Positions 7,449-15,691 of a DNA stretch of 17,925 nucleotides are shown here, piece after piece. The stretch's first letter is position 1. Each line of letters begins with the position of its first letter. The position numbers were made by a program, and so were the translations under genes. Below the pieces are notes generated by a model. That model was not told the origin of the DNA. It made no database searches and saw nothing but the letters and a program-made list of their open reading frames with translations. This stretch comes from JAYWIG01 sp043789035 (GTDB taxonomy: Bacteria; Pseudomonadota; Gammaproteobacteria; Burkholderiales; Burkholderiaceae_E), in NCBI GenBank assembly GCA_043789035.1, contig JAYWIG010000051.1, positions 1 to 17,925 on the forward strand, given 5' to 3'.

Positions 7449-8944
7449 TTTGACTTTCGAGTGATGGCCCCGAATGCTTTAGTCACAAGCGGCCATATCA
7501 ACATCAAGATTGCCAAAGTGGCAATAGTCCCACTTAAACTGTTGTGCCAGAAAATTCCGACAGAACCACCCGACAACAGCATCGATTGGCGGAAACTCGA
7601 TTCGGCCATATCGCCTAGAACTAACGCCAAGACAAGCGGCGCTAACGGGTACTTCAGCTTCTTGAACGCATAGCCAAGTATGCCAAAAACCAGCATCAAA
7701 GCAATATCGGATAGCTTATTGTGAACCGTATAAGCACCTACCGCACAAATCACCACGATGACTGGGCCAATAATTGAAAATGGCACACGCAGTATTGCGG
7801 CCCACCAAGGCACAGTTGTAAGCACAACAATCAGCCCAACCAAGTTACCTAGATACATCGAAGCGATTAGGCCCCAGACGAAATCCTTTTGCTCCGTAAA
7901 CAACATTGGCCCAGGCTGCAACCCCCATATTAAGAGGCCTCCTAGCAGTACCGCTGCGGTTGGCGAACCGGGAATGCCTAGCGTGAGCATTGGTAACAAA
8001 GCACTTGTGCCAGCAGCATGAGCTGCAGTCTCTGGAGCTACGACACCTTCAATCTCGCCTTTACCAAAATTCGCCTTGTTCTTCGAGAAGCGCTGCGCAA
8101 GACCATAGCTCATGAAGGACGCAGGAGTCGCTCCCCCAGGGGTAATGCCCATCCAACACCCAACCAAGCATGATCTCAAAGAGGTCGCCCAATACTTTGG
8201 CAATTCGGCCCAAGTTGCAAGCACATCTTTGAAAGTTATTTTTCCTTTTTGCCCTTTGAATGAGAGGCCTTCTTCCATACTCAGCAAAATCTCGCCAATA
8301 CCAAAAAGACCAATCACTGCGATAAGAAAATCAAAGCCTTTTAGTAAACTCTCAAAGCCAAAAGTCATTCGCAAAGTGCCGGTCACACTATCTAGGCCGA
8401 CGGCTGCAAGTGCAAACCCAAGCATCATAGCGAGCATCGTCTTTACGGGCGGCTCTTTACTCATTCCGATAAAGCTACAAAAGGTTAGTAGCTGCACGGC
8501 AAAAAACTCCGGCGGGCCAAATTTCAATGCAAACTTCGCCACCACAGGTGCTAAAAACGTCACCATTAAAACGGCAAAGAAAGCACCTACGAATGACGAA
8601 GTAAAAGCCGCAGTAAGAGCTTGGGCCGCTTTTCCGCTTTGCGCCATCGGGTGACCATCAAAGGTGGTTGCAACCGACCAAGGCTCTCCCGGAATATTGA
8701 AAAGTACCGCAGTGATGGCACCACCAAATAACGCGCCCCAGTAAATGCACGACAACATAATAATGGCTGAAGTTGGGGACATAGAGAAGGTTAGGGGCAA
8801 CAGAATCGCTACACCGTTAGCGCCGCCTAAACCAGGCAAAACACCGATGAGTACACCGAGCAAGATACCCACCAACATGAACATGAAGTTTTGCAGCGAC
8901 ATTGCCACGGCAAAGCCGTGCATTAAATTATTTAACTCATCCAT
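7445..8944 (-). CDS. tctA: Tripartite tricarboxylate transporter, large membrane subunit
   Basis: A 499-residue polytopic inner-membrane protein, many hydrophobic helices across its length, as expected for the about 12-helix TctA subunit. Family motifs include GVLIGVLPGLGGANGVAILLP at residues 30-50, LFGGAITAVLFNIPGEPWS near 72-90, and the internal-repeat counterpart MGITPGGATPASFMSYG plus LTLGIPGSPTAAVLLGGLL. It forms the secondary-transport channel with TctB and receives substrate from TctC. It is last in tctC-tctB-tctA, three bases after tctB, with GGGG before its ATG that also spans the tctB end, so translation is probably coupled. Its stop overlaps that of the convergent PanE-like gene. 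Confidence 0.96.
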   Translation of the reverse strand: MDELNNLMHGFAVAMSLQNFMFMLVGILLGVLIGVLPGLGGANGVAILLPLTFSMSPTSAIIMLSCIYWGALFGGAITAVLFNIPGEPWSVATTFDGHPMAQSGKAAQALTAAFTSSFVGAFFAVLMVTFLAPVVAKFALKFGPPEFFAVQLLTFCSFIGMSKEPPVKTMLAMMLGFALAAVGLDSVTGTLRMTFGFESLLKGFDFLIAVIGLFGIGEILLSMEEGLSFKGQKGKITFKDVLATWAELPKYWATSLRSCLVGCWMGITPGGATPASFMSYGLAQRFSKNKANFGKGEIEGVVAPETAAHAAGTSALLPMLTLGIPGSPTAAVLLGGLLIWGLQPGPMLFTEQKDFVWGLIASMYLGNLVGLIVVLTTVPWWAAILRVPFSIIGPVIVVICAVGAYTVHNKLSDIALMLVFGILGYAFKKLKYPLAPLVLALVLGDMAESSFRQSMLLSGGSVGIFWHNSLSGTIATLAILMLIWPLVTKAFGAITRKSN

Positions 8945-8947
8945 AGC

Positions 8948-9472
8948 CTAGTACCCCAACATCGCTTCAATCGGGCCTTTGGGCAAGGGCACCATGAACC
9001 ATACTTCGAATAGTATGAAAAGAAATAGAGGCACTCCGAAACCAACAGCCAACGATTTACCCCAAGAAAATTTTCCTTCCCACATCATAAAAGCCGTAAT
9101 GTAAATAATCGCGGCAGCATAAATTCCTAAGGCAAATACGCCCGCTGCAAACAAGCAAATTGGTATAAACATGCGGAGCACCAAGCGGAACTCGTTCGCT
9201 TGTGCAAAGGCTTTGCTGCCACCATCTTTTGACCATCCTTTGATAGTTTGAAAGACAACCCATGCCGAGCAGGCGATTAATGTGGCTCCTATATAGAAGG
9301 GGAAGTACCCGGGTTCCGGCCCATCACTTGCCCATTTAAAACCGGTTCTGAAACTGTCAAAAACCACAATCGCACCAATGAGCGCAAAGAATAAAGCAGC
9401 AATAAGTTCGGCCCACCGCTGCTGTAAATGCCCGCTGCTAGAAGTGCCACTGCCTTCGTCGTTATCAATCAC
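8948..9472 (-). CDS. tctB: Tripartite tricarboxylate transporter, small membrane subunit
   Basis: A 174-residue protein with four hydrophobic segments (about residues 20-42, 57-78, 100-120 and 140-162), the normal size and layout of TctB. The loop GPEPGYFPFYIGATL between helices one and two is a strong TctB signature. It pairs with TctA in the inner membrane. It lies between tctC (seven bases upstream) and tctA (three bases downstream), the usual C-B-A order. The first 15 residues are polar and Ser/Gly-rich, a common variable tail. Confidence 0.93.
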   Translation of the reverse strand: MIDNDEGSGTSSSGHLQQRWAELIAALFFALIGAIVVFDSFRTGFKWASDGPEPGYFPFYIGATLIACSAWVVFQTIKGWSKDGGSKAFAQANEFRLVLRMFIPICLFAAGVFALGIYAAAIIYITAFMMWEGKFSWGKSLAVGFGVPLFLFILFEVWFMVPLPKGPIEAMLGY

Positions 9473-9479
9473 AATAGGC

Positions 9480-10511
9480 TCACTTCGCTAAAAAACCAGC
9501 TTCAGCCATCAGCCTGACATGCTCGACCTCGGCTTTTCGCAGCCAATCTTTAAATGGCTCGCCAGTCATATAACTATCCTTGAACGCACCTGTTTCCATA
9601 AACTCTTTCCATTCGGGAGTTTCGCGCACTTTCTTCAGTACATTTTGGAAGTAAGCAATCTGTTCAGGCTTTACACCCGGTGCCATAAAAATACCGCGCA
9701 ACATCAGGTATTCGACATTTAAGCCTTGTGATTTACAAGTTGGAATATCTTTCCAAGATTGTGTTGCAGTGATTTTTTTGTCGTAAGGCATAGGGTTTGC
9801 GTCGAACACGCACAAGGCTCTTAGGGTGCCCGCTTTCCAATGCGATACGGCTTCAATCGGGTTATTTACGGTGCTGTCTACATGCTTACCGACTAACTGT
9901 ACTGCGACGTCACCACCACCTTTATATGGGATGTAAACCATCTTTTTCCCCAACGCTTTTTCCAGCGCTACGGTAATGATTTGATCCTCCTGCTTTGATC
10001 CTGTGCCGCCCATTTTGAATTTGCCAGCTTCTGCAGTTTTTATATCCTTCATATAGTCTGCCAATGTCTTTGCCGGGTTCTCAGCGTTTACCCAAAGCAC
10101 GAATTCGTCCAACGCAAGCATGGCCACCGGGGTAATGTCTTTCCAATTAAACGGTACACCGGTAGCCATCGGCGTAGTGAACAGATTCGACAGCGTGATG
10201 ATGATCTTATGGCCGTCAGGTCTGGCGCTTTTCATGTCGAGAAAGCCTTCTGCGCCGGCACCACCGCTTTTATTGACAACCACCAGTGGTTGGGCCATCA
10301 GTTTATTTTTAGTGATTACACCCTGTAAAAAACGCGCCATTTGATCGGCACCACCACCAGTGCCAGCAGGTACGACAAATTCGACTGGCTTCGATGGTGC
10401 CCAAGTTTGCGCTGATGCATTATGTGCAAACGCAGCAAGAGACACACCAATTGCGGTCGTGAGCTTTGTTAAAGTAGTAAAACTTCTTCTTGAAAAAATC
10501 GCACCAGACAT
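9480..10511 (-). CDS. tctC: Bug-family periplasmic solute receptor of the TTT system
   Basis: A 343-residue secreted receptor. Its N-terminus has SRRSF, then a hydrophobic stretch and a cleavage-like site after AHNASA (about residue 34). SRRxF resembles a Tat motif, so Tat export is possible, although Sec export cannot be excluded. The mature part has family features: VEFVVPAGTGGGADQMAR, VVVNKSGGAGAEGFL, the YIPYKGGGDVAVQLVGKHVD segment and LRALCVF. Bug receptors usually bind carboxylates through the two conserved loops. Which carboxylate is not predictable, but the convergent acid-CoA ligase and FAH genes hint at the same substrate. AGGGG lies about ten bases before the ATG. It is first in the operon. 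Confidence 0.95.
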   Translation of the reverse strand: MSGAIFSRRSFTTLTKLTTAIGVSLAAFAHNASAQTWAPSKPVEFVVPAGTGGGADQMARFLQGVITKNKLMAQPLVVVNKSGGAGAEGFLDMKSARPDGHKIIITLSNLFTTPMATGVPFNWKDITPVAMLALDEFVLWVNAENPAKTLADYMKDIKTAEAGKFKMGGTGSKQEDQIITVALEKALGKKMVYIPYKGGGDVAVQLVGKHVDSTVNNPIEAVSHWKAGTLRALCVFDANPMPYDKKITATQSWKDIPTCKSQGLNVEYLMLRGIFMAPGVKPEQIAYFQNVLKKVRETPEWKEFMETGAFKDSYMTGEPFKDWLRKAEVEHVRLMAEAGFLAK

Positions 10512-10929
10512 TTCGATAAACCCCTATAAAGTGTTAATGAACAACCACTTTCAGTTTAAGGGAACCTAGTTCTTGTGCAATGATTACCCAACAACGGTAT
10601 GCGACACCCGCGCGTCAACTGGCTGATAAATAAGCGATTTTTAGGGAAAAAAGTGCTTAACCCAAAGAGTATTTCTCAATGTGCAAATGAAATTTCCACA
10701 TTATGAAAATAAAAAGCTTCGGATTTACCAGCGTTCCTTATGCAGTTCTAACGCTGTATTAGCCCCTCTAAAATCGTAAGAATTGCCAATACCGCATCGC
10801 AATACTCGAACAAAATCCACGCTTAATCGAAACCTTAGGTAATTTTCATAACCATTGAGCTTGGGCTCTGTCAATCACAAAAAAAATATTCAACAAAGAA
10901 GTGAACAATTTCACAACACGCTCAAACTT
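10512..10929. other. Intergenic region upstream of tctC
   Basis: 418 AT-rich bases without a credible gene, between the end of the Gly/Cys-rich-tail gene and the start of tctC (both minus). It contains a candidate promoter for tctCBA (10845-10874) and a small inverted repeat, AATGTG (10678-10683) with CACATT (10697-10702), that could be an operator. If that promoter is used, the tctC leader would be about 325 bases. I see no riboswitch I recognise and no terminator for either gene. Confidence 0.5.
10845..10874 (-). promoter_or_regulatory. Candidate sigma-70 promoter for tctCBA
   Basis: The minus strand has a perfect TTGACA (10874-10869), an 18-base spacer and TATGAA (10850-10845; four of six consensus bases). 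It points toward tctC about 330 bases away. The match is good for the -35 and moderate for the -10; chance is possible in AT-rich DNA. Confidence 0.35.
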
Positions 10930-11625
10930 CTAGTCGCCACCGCCGCCACAGCCGCCGCCGCCATCGCCTCCACCGTCTGACGAAGAGCCATCGCTGCCCA
11001 ATCCATCGAAACCATCAGTGCCGCCATCAAAACTTGAACTTGAGAAATCGCCACCACAATGCACCCCGGCAGAGTTGTTTTCTTTACTAAGATCACGCTT
11101 AAATCCAGAGCAGTCTGGGGCATACACAAACCCACCTACGATGGCCAACTTCGCATCGAGCGCAAACAATAGCGGTAACCGAGTCGGCTTAATCGGGTCG
11201 ATCAGCTCTTCTTTGCACGTATAAACCCAACATCGCCGCAAACCCCTATTACTCTGCTTGACGGCACTAAGGCTTGCGGCAGGTGTGTGATGCATAAATT
11301 CGCCAAAGGCTTTTAAGCAAAACATTTCATAGCTTTTCGTATACAAAATGAATTCGTGCCAGAGATCATCGACCACCAGTGAGGGCATTGAGACGTATTT
11401 TTTGCGACCTTTCAAGTAGGCGAGAAAATACTGTCTAAGCCCCCGCCCAACCAATTCGCAATCCTTTAAGGTCAGTTGCGGATGCTTAATTTGCAGCTTT
11501 TCATAGAGCCCTTTTGGCAAGAAGAAACTTCTTATGTGGGCTTCTCGCTGCGCGCGGACGTTTTTTCGCCAAAGGCTGAAACAAACCACTATAGCAATAA
11601 AAAGCAGAGCAGAAATTGGCAACAT
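10930..11625 (-). CDS. Membrane-anchored protein with GRPD/DUF1399-like domain and Gly/Cys-rich tail
   Basis: 231 residues. Residues 1-20 form one hydrophobic helix (signal anchor). The middle carries VDDLWHEFILYTKSYEMFC and GEFMHHTP, a pattern I associate with glycine-rich-domain-protein-like (DUF1399) proteins. The last about 40 residues are Gly/Ser/Asp-rich and end in CGGGGD. Function is unknown. The HH and WHE motifs and the spaced cysteines could bind metal, but that is speculation. It diverges from the selD fusion, whose preferred ATG is 133 bases away. No good ribosome-binding site precedes the ATG. The low-complexity tail may be variable between strains. The domain assignment is from memory of the motif only. 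Confidence 0.75.
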   Translation of the reverse strand: MLPISALLFIAIVVCFSLWRKNVRAQREAHIRSFFLPKGLYEKLQIKHPQLTLKDCELVGRGLRQYFLAYLKGRKKYVSMPSLVVDDLWHEFILYTKSYEMFCLKAFGEFMHHTPAASLSAVKQSNRGLRRCWVYTCKEELIDPIKPTRLPLLFALDAKLAIVGGFVYAPDCSGFKRDLSKENNSAGVHCGGDFSSSSFDGGTDGFDGLGSDGSSSDGGGDGGGGCGGGGD

Positions 11626-11758
11626 CGACGCAAACTTTCAAAAGTAAAGTGACTTCTTCGTGGGTAAGCAAATATCGATTCCTGCGACCACTAGAATAAT
11701 GCTAACGCAACCGCAGATCCTTGCGACCGTTATCCGACGATATCGACTTAGTTTATAC

Positions 11759-14056
11759 ATGCAATCATCAGATTCTTCAGGCCAGCCAATTTTGCGAGAC
11801 ATCGTTCTCATCGGCGGCGGTCACAGCCACGTAGGAGTACTGAAAAGCTTCGGAATGAACCCTATTCCCGGAGTGCGTCTAACACTCATTTGCACAGACA
11901 TGCATACCCCCTACTCAGGCATGCTGCCTGGCTATGTGGCAGGCCACTATGACTACGACACAGTTCATATCGATTTAAGCCGTTTATGTGTGTTTGCAGG
12001 GGCACGGCTGTACAGAGATGAAGTGGTCGGTATCGATAGAGCCAATAAAAAAGTACTTTGCAAAAATCGTCCAGCAGTACCTTACGATCAGCTATCAATC
12101 AATATCGGTTCTACTCCACAATTAGCAGGCGTGCCCGGTGCGCTGGAACATGCGGTAGCAGTAAAGCCGATTCAACGTTTTAATGATCGTTGGTTAGCGC
12201 TGCTGAATCGAGTCAAGGCGCAAACAGGAAAAACCTCTATTGCAGTGGTCGGAGCAGGTGCTGGCGGAGTTGAGCTTACCCTAGCTATGCAGTTTCGTTT
12301 ACGAAACGAACTCATGGCGTTGGGCAGAAACCCTGATGACATCAGCTTTCATTTGCTGACTAGCAGCAAAGATATTTTGCCCACGCACAACCCTGGCGTA
12401 AGAAGCCGCTTCGATAAAGTACTTGCAGCGCGCGGCGTCGTTGTTCATAGAAATGCTGAAGTTACCCAAGTATTCGACGGCAAACTGCAAACTAGTAGCG
12501 GTGAAACCGTAGTTGCAGATGAAATTATGTGGGTTACTCGCGCTGGTGGCGCAGCTTGGTTAAAAACGACTGGCTTGGCTCTAGATAAGGAAGGCTTTAT
12601 TCAAGTTAGTGATACATTGCAAACACTTACCGACCCTGATATTTTTGCGGCTGGTGATATTGCATCGATGGTTAACTACAAGTTAGAGAAAGCTGGCGTT
12701 TTTGCAGTTCGCCAAGGCAAGCCTCTCACGGAAAACCTGCGACGAGCAGTGGCCGGAACAACACCCCAAGCCTATCGCCCTCAAACCAGCTGGCTAGCGT
12801 TAATTAGTACCGGCGACAAGTATGCCGTGGCATCAAGATCATGGATGGGTTTTGCGGGCGCTTGGGTTTGGCGATGGAAAGATTCAATCGATAGAAAGTT
12901 CATGGCGAAGTTTCAAGACTTTCCGGCCATGAGCGATTCACCTAAGCCAGTTTCTACGAGTGGCGCACAAAACGTCAAGCTCAATCAAGAAGAATCGCTC
13001 CAAGCAATTTCTGCGATTGCAATGCGTTGCGGTGGCTGCGGAGCCAAGGTTGGCGCAACAGTGCTATCGAGAGCACTCAGCAATTTACACCCCGTTGATC
13101 GAGACGACGTATTAGTAGGTTTGAAAGACCCTGATGATGCGGCCGTGGTTCGAGTACCGCCCGGCAAGGCAATGGTGCATTCGGTTGACTTCTTTCGGGC
13201 ATTCATTGACGACCCATACATTTTTGGCAAGGTAGCCGCCAACCATTCGTTGGGCGATATCTGGGCCATGGGTGCAGAGGCACAGTCCGCTACTGCTGTA
13301 GTGACCGTGCCGACAGGTCTAGAAGCGAAAGTTGAAGATGTTTTATTTCAGATGATGACGGGTGCGCTCGAAGTGCTCAACGAGGCGAATTGCGCTTTGG
13401 TTGGTGGGCATACTGGCGAAGGTAAAGAACTTGCGCTTGGCTTTGCTATTAATGGCCTAATTGATGACGCGCCAGAAAAAATCTTGCGCAAAACCGGTAT
13501 GAAGCCAGGCGATGTATTGATTCTTACCAAGCCAATCGGCACCGGTACTCTGTTCGCGGCGCATGCCCGCATGGCGGCTAAAGGCCGCTGGATCGACGCT
13601 GCGCTTACATCCATGGTCGTGTCGAACCGTTTGGGCGCCCAATGTTTAACGCGACATGGCGCGACAGCCTGTACCGATCTCACGGGCTTTGGTTTGCTCG
13701 GCCACCTAGTCGAAATGACAAAGCCCTCTGGCGTTGACGCTGAAATTCATATGTCGGCCCTGCCCTTACTCGATGGCGCAGAAGAATGCGTTGCAGCAGG
13801 CATCGTGAGCTCTTTACAGGGCGCCAATGTGCGTTTAAGGAGAGCTTTGCGCAATCAAGAAGCGTTTGTAAAACACCCTCGTTACCCGCTGATATTCGAC
13901 CCGCAAACAGCGGGCGGGCTGTTAGCCAGTGTGCCAGCCGATAAAGTCGATGCTTGTATAACGGAGCTTAAAGCACTTGGTTATGCGAGCACCGTGAAGA
14001 TAGGCAAGATACTGGCTCAGGGCGATGCGCTCGAGCCAATAGTCCTAGTCGAATGA
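11759..14056 (+). CDS. selD: Flavoprotein (NDH-2-like)-selenide, water dikinase fusion
   Basis: A 765-residue two-domain protein. Residues 1 to about 385 are a pyridine-nucleotide-disulfide-type oxidoreductase: FAD motif IGGGHSHVGVL from residue 18, NAD(P) motif GAGAGG at 165-170, and a second FAD motif, FAAGDIAS, near 296-303. Residues from about 415 are SelD, which makes selenophosphate from selenide and ATP. C427 and K430 in GGCGAK match catalytic Cys17/Lys20 of E. coli SelD. SVDFF, GGHTGEGKE, CTDLTGFGLLGH (D640) and DPQTAGGL are all present, so the kinase looks active with cysteine rather than selenocysteine. The flavin domain may supply reduced selenium, but its role is not established. 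The frame is open upstream to ATG 11699 and GTG 11660. ATG 11759 is preferred because homologues begin a few residues before the first glycine motif. Selenophosphate feeds selenocysteine or 2-selenouridine synthesis; neither set of partners is in the window. Confidence 0.94.
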   Translation: MQSSDSSGQPILRDIVLIGGGHSHVGVLKSFGMNPIPGVRLTLICTDMHTPYSGMLPGYVAGHYDYDTVHIDLSRLCVFAGARLYRDEVVGIDRANKKVLCKNRPAVPYDQLSINIGSTPQLAGVPGALEHAVAVKPIQRFNDRWLALLNRVKAQTGKTSIAVVGAGAGGVELTLAMQFRLRNELMALGRNPDDISFHLLTSSKDILPTHNPGVRSRFDKVLAARGVVVHRNAEVTQVFDGKLQTSSGETVVADEIMWVTRAGGAAWLKTTGLALDKEGFIQVSDTLQTLTDPDIFAAGDIASMVNYKLEKAGVFAVRQGKPLTENLRRAVAGTTPQAYRPQTSWLALISTGDKYAVASRSWMGFAGAWVWRWKDSIDRKFMAKFQDFPAMSDSPKPVSTSGAQNVKLNQEESLQAISAIAMRCGGCGAKVGATVLSRALSNLHPVDRDDVLVGLKDPDDAAVVRVPPGKAMVHSVDFFRAFIDDPYIFGKVAANHSLGDIWAMGAEAQSATAVVTVPTGLEAKVEDVLFQMMTGALEVLNEANCALVGGHTGEGKELALGFAINGLIDDAPEKILRKTGMKPGDVLILTKPIGTGTLFAAHARMAAKGRWIDAALTSMVVSNRLGAQCLTRHGATACTDLTGFGLLGHLVEMTKPSGVDAEIHMSALPLLDGAEECVAAGIVSSLQGANVRLRRALRNQEAFVKHPRYPLIFDPQTAGGLLASVPADKVDACITELKALGYASTVKIGKILAQGDALEPIVLVE

Positions 14057-14236
14057 CATGGAGAAGTTAAGACTTGAGCTGACAATGCATGATCAAATGT
14101 GAACCTCTACAGGTTACAGGGCGAGAATGCCGTTTAGCTCTTCACAAACTTGTGCAAACACACTTAGGGGTTGCACGGCACTGCGACTGTTAACTGCCGA
14201 AGAGTCGGCGCTGAATTTGGTGAATCGTGTGTGCTT

Positions 14237-15055
14237 TTAATGTTTCGCTTTGAGCACTGGATCCAAAGCCCCATGAAAGAAAAACACCGCTCCAACATCG
14301 CTTGTTTCACCAAAATGGGAACCCCCTGCAGGGGCTAGATGATAGTCACCTTTACGCAGCAAAATATCACCAAGAAACATCTCACCTTCTAGTACGAGGC
14401 AGTCTTCATTTAAGGCATGCGCATGATCGGACACCGAAGCGCCTGGCGCAAAACGGACTAGCATTGATACGACGTCACGGTCACCACGGAGCGCAAGCAC
14501 TTTGACACCCACAGACGTTTCTACCCAATGTTTTCGACTTGGCAACGTCCAACTTGAGGCCTGACTGGTGAAGCTCCACCAACGCGCTTCAAGCTCAGGC
14601 AACTGCTCTGGAACCACATGCAGTTGTCGAACATACAGAGTGACTTCAGTCGCAGCGATTAAACTTGCCAAGGGGGTTTGTCGATATCGCACCTGATAGG
14701 CAAATTGCTGGTTCTCAGAAGAGCCTGACGAAAAAAATATACCCGTCAGAACCAGAATTTCTTGAGCAAAGACGCCTTCAGGCCACGGCAACTCCGCGCC
14801 TTCCTGCAGTTGCACAATTTCAACACTCGTTGACTCATCAGCGCGAAGCCTGCGGGCTCGCACACCGCCGCTCAATTGCCGCCACTCTCCTTCTTCTCGC
14901 CTAACGGTTAAATATTCCTTATGGGTTAAAACGCTCTGACGCACGCGCGCAGCAAGGCGCGAACGCAAGCTAATGTCCCTGACTTGGGATACTTTTTTCG
15001 GCTCTAGATTTTCAGAAAGTGCCGCTAGGAGAAAAGAATTATCGATGTCTATCAT
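14237..15055 (-). CDS. ChrR-like double-cupin protein lacking the zinc anti-sigma domain
   Basis: 272 residues. The C-terminal cupin has H211, H213, E217 and H247 in the spacing HxHx3E...H that matches the metal ligands of Rhodobacter ChrR (H141, H143, E147, H177). A first cupin-like half (about residues 65-170) has lost these ligands. ChrR binds its ECF sigma factor through an N-terminal zinc domain with an HxxxCxxC motif. No such motif occurs here: the first 65 residues have one histidine (H45) and no cysteine. The protein may thus be a sensor half or an anti-sigma factor of another type. It is third in the ECF-SRPBCC-cupin run. The TAA stop is followed by 38 more open in-frame codons, probably by chance. 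Role in an oxidative or singlet-oxygen response is inferred from the ChrR resemblance and context. Confidence 0.82.
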   Translation of the reverse strand: MIDIDNSFLLAALSENLEPKKVSQVRDISLRSRLAARVRQSVLTHKEYLTVRREEGEWRQLSGGVRARRLRADESTSVEIVQLQEGAELPWPEGVFAQEILVLTGIFFSSGSSENQQFAYQVRYRQTPLASLIAATEVTLYVRQLHVVPEQLPELEARWWSFTSQASSWTLPSRKHWVETSVGVKVLALRGDRDVVSMLVRFAPGASVSDHAHALNEDCLVLEGEMFLGDILLRKGDYHLAPAGGSHFGETSDVGAVFFFHGALDPVLKAKH

Positions 15056-15194
15056 GAACCAAGTCTAAAAAACGCTATATTACAAAAACGGTTATTCAAA
15101 AGCGAGAAGCGCCGGACCATTCCCTCAAAGGGATTGATCGGCAGCGAAGCGCGGTTCCCATATCGGCGGAACAATACCGCATTCGAATAAAATG

Positions 15195-15593
15195 TCATCG
15201 CTCGAACAAAAACCGAATAAATATATTGTGCCATCCGTTGCGTTTGTTGGAATGCGCAAACTCCCATCTGCAGGTAATTTCTGTTCCCTCGGTAGTCCCA
15301 GCACTGAACAGCCAGGTGGCACGTCCGCATAGGTCGCCGTGAATTATGTATTCGATCATTGATCCGACCTGCTGACTGATGGGTAGTACTTGGATTCTCA
15401 GAGGTCGACCGATGATCGCGCGCCATGCAAGCTCTTCTGGAACAGTGAACTCTTGACTCTTGCGTAACACGTCGGCTTTTTCTACTGAGCGCCACCATCC
15501 TGACCAACGTCGTACTTCGGAGATTAGTTGCCAGGCTTCTGGCTGGGGGGCTGCGAGCCACCAAGAGCTCACTATAACGTTGGTCGTTTCCAT
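15195..15593 (-). CDS. SRPBCC (START/polyketide-cyclase-like) protein, possibly prematurely stopped
   Basis: 132 residues to the TGA at 15197-15195. The helix-grip pattern is visible: an early strand, PEAWQLISEVRRWSGWW (about residues 18-34), GRPLRIQVLPI (about 62-72), a hydrophobic strand with IEYIIHGDLCGRATWLF, then EITCRWEFA. Members normally end with a long helix carrying an NHxxxM pattern. Here the frame stops just where the asparagine is expected. The next 32 in-frame codons (to the TGA at 15098-15096) begin HFIRMR and look like that helix, so the gene may be a recent nonsense mutant, a sequence error, or read through. It lies between the sigma factor (98 bases upstream) and the cupin gene. 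SRPBCC proteins bind hydrophobic ligands and occur in ChrR-type regulons. A 215-codon frame overlapping it is judged a shadow. Confidence 0.72.
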   Translation of the reverse strand: METTNVIVSSWWLAAPQPEAWQLISEVRRWSGWWRSVEKADVLRKSQEFTVPEELAWRAIIGRPLRIQVLPISQQVGSMIEYIIHGDLCGRATWLFSAGTTEGTEITCRWEFAHSNKRNGWHNIFIRFLFER

Positions 15594-15691
15594 AAAATCG
15601 GCACATGCCGTAAAGCAAGAGGATGTTCTCCTTAGTTAGTACGAACAATTCTTTTATGTAGATGCATTTCGACTCAATATAACGATACGAG

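Noticed and set aside
8112..8654. 180-codon plus frame
   Set aside because: Antisense of tctA; low-stop antisense frames are common opposite hydrophobic genes.
11660..11758. Longer start for the selD fusion (GTG 11660 or ATG 11699)
   Set aside because: The added residues precede the usual start and show no signal or motif. No ribosome-binding site supports them.
14122..14236. 38 open in-frame codons after the ChrR-like stop codon
   Set aside because: That length without a stop is fairly likely by chance, the cupin domain already ends naturally, and there is no family match.
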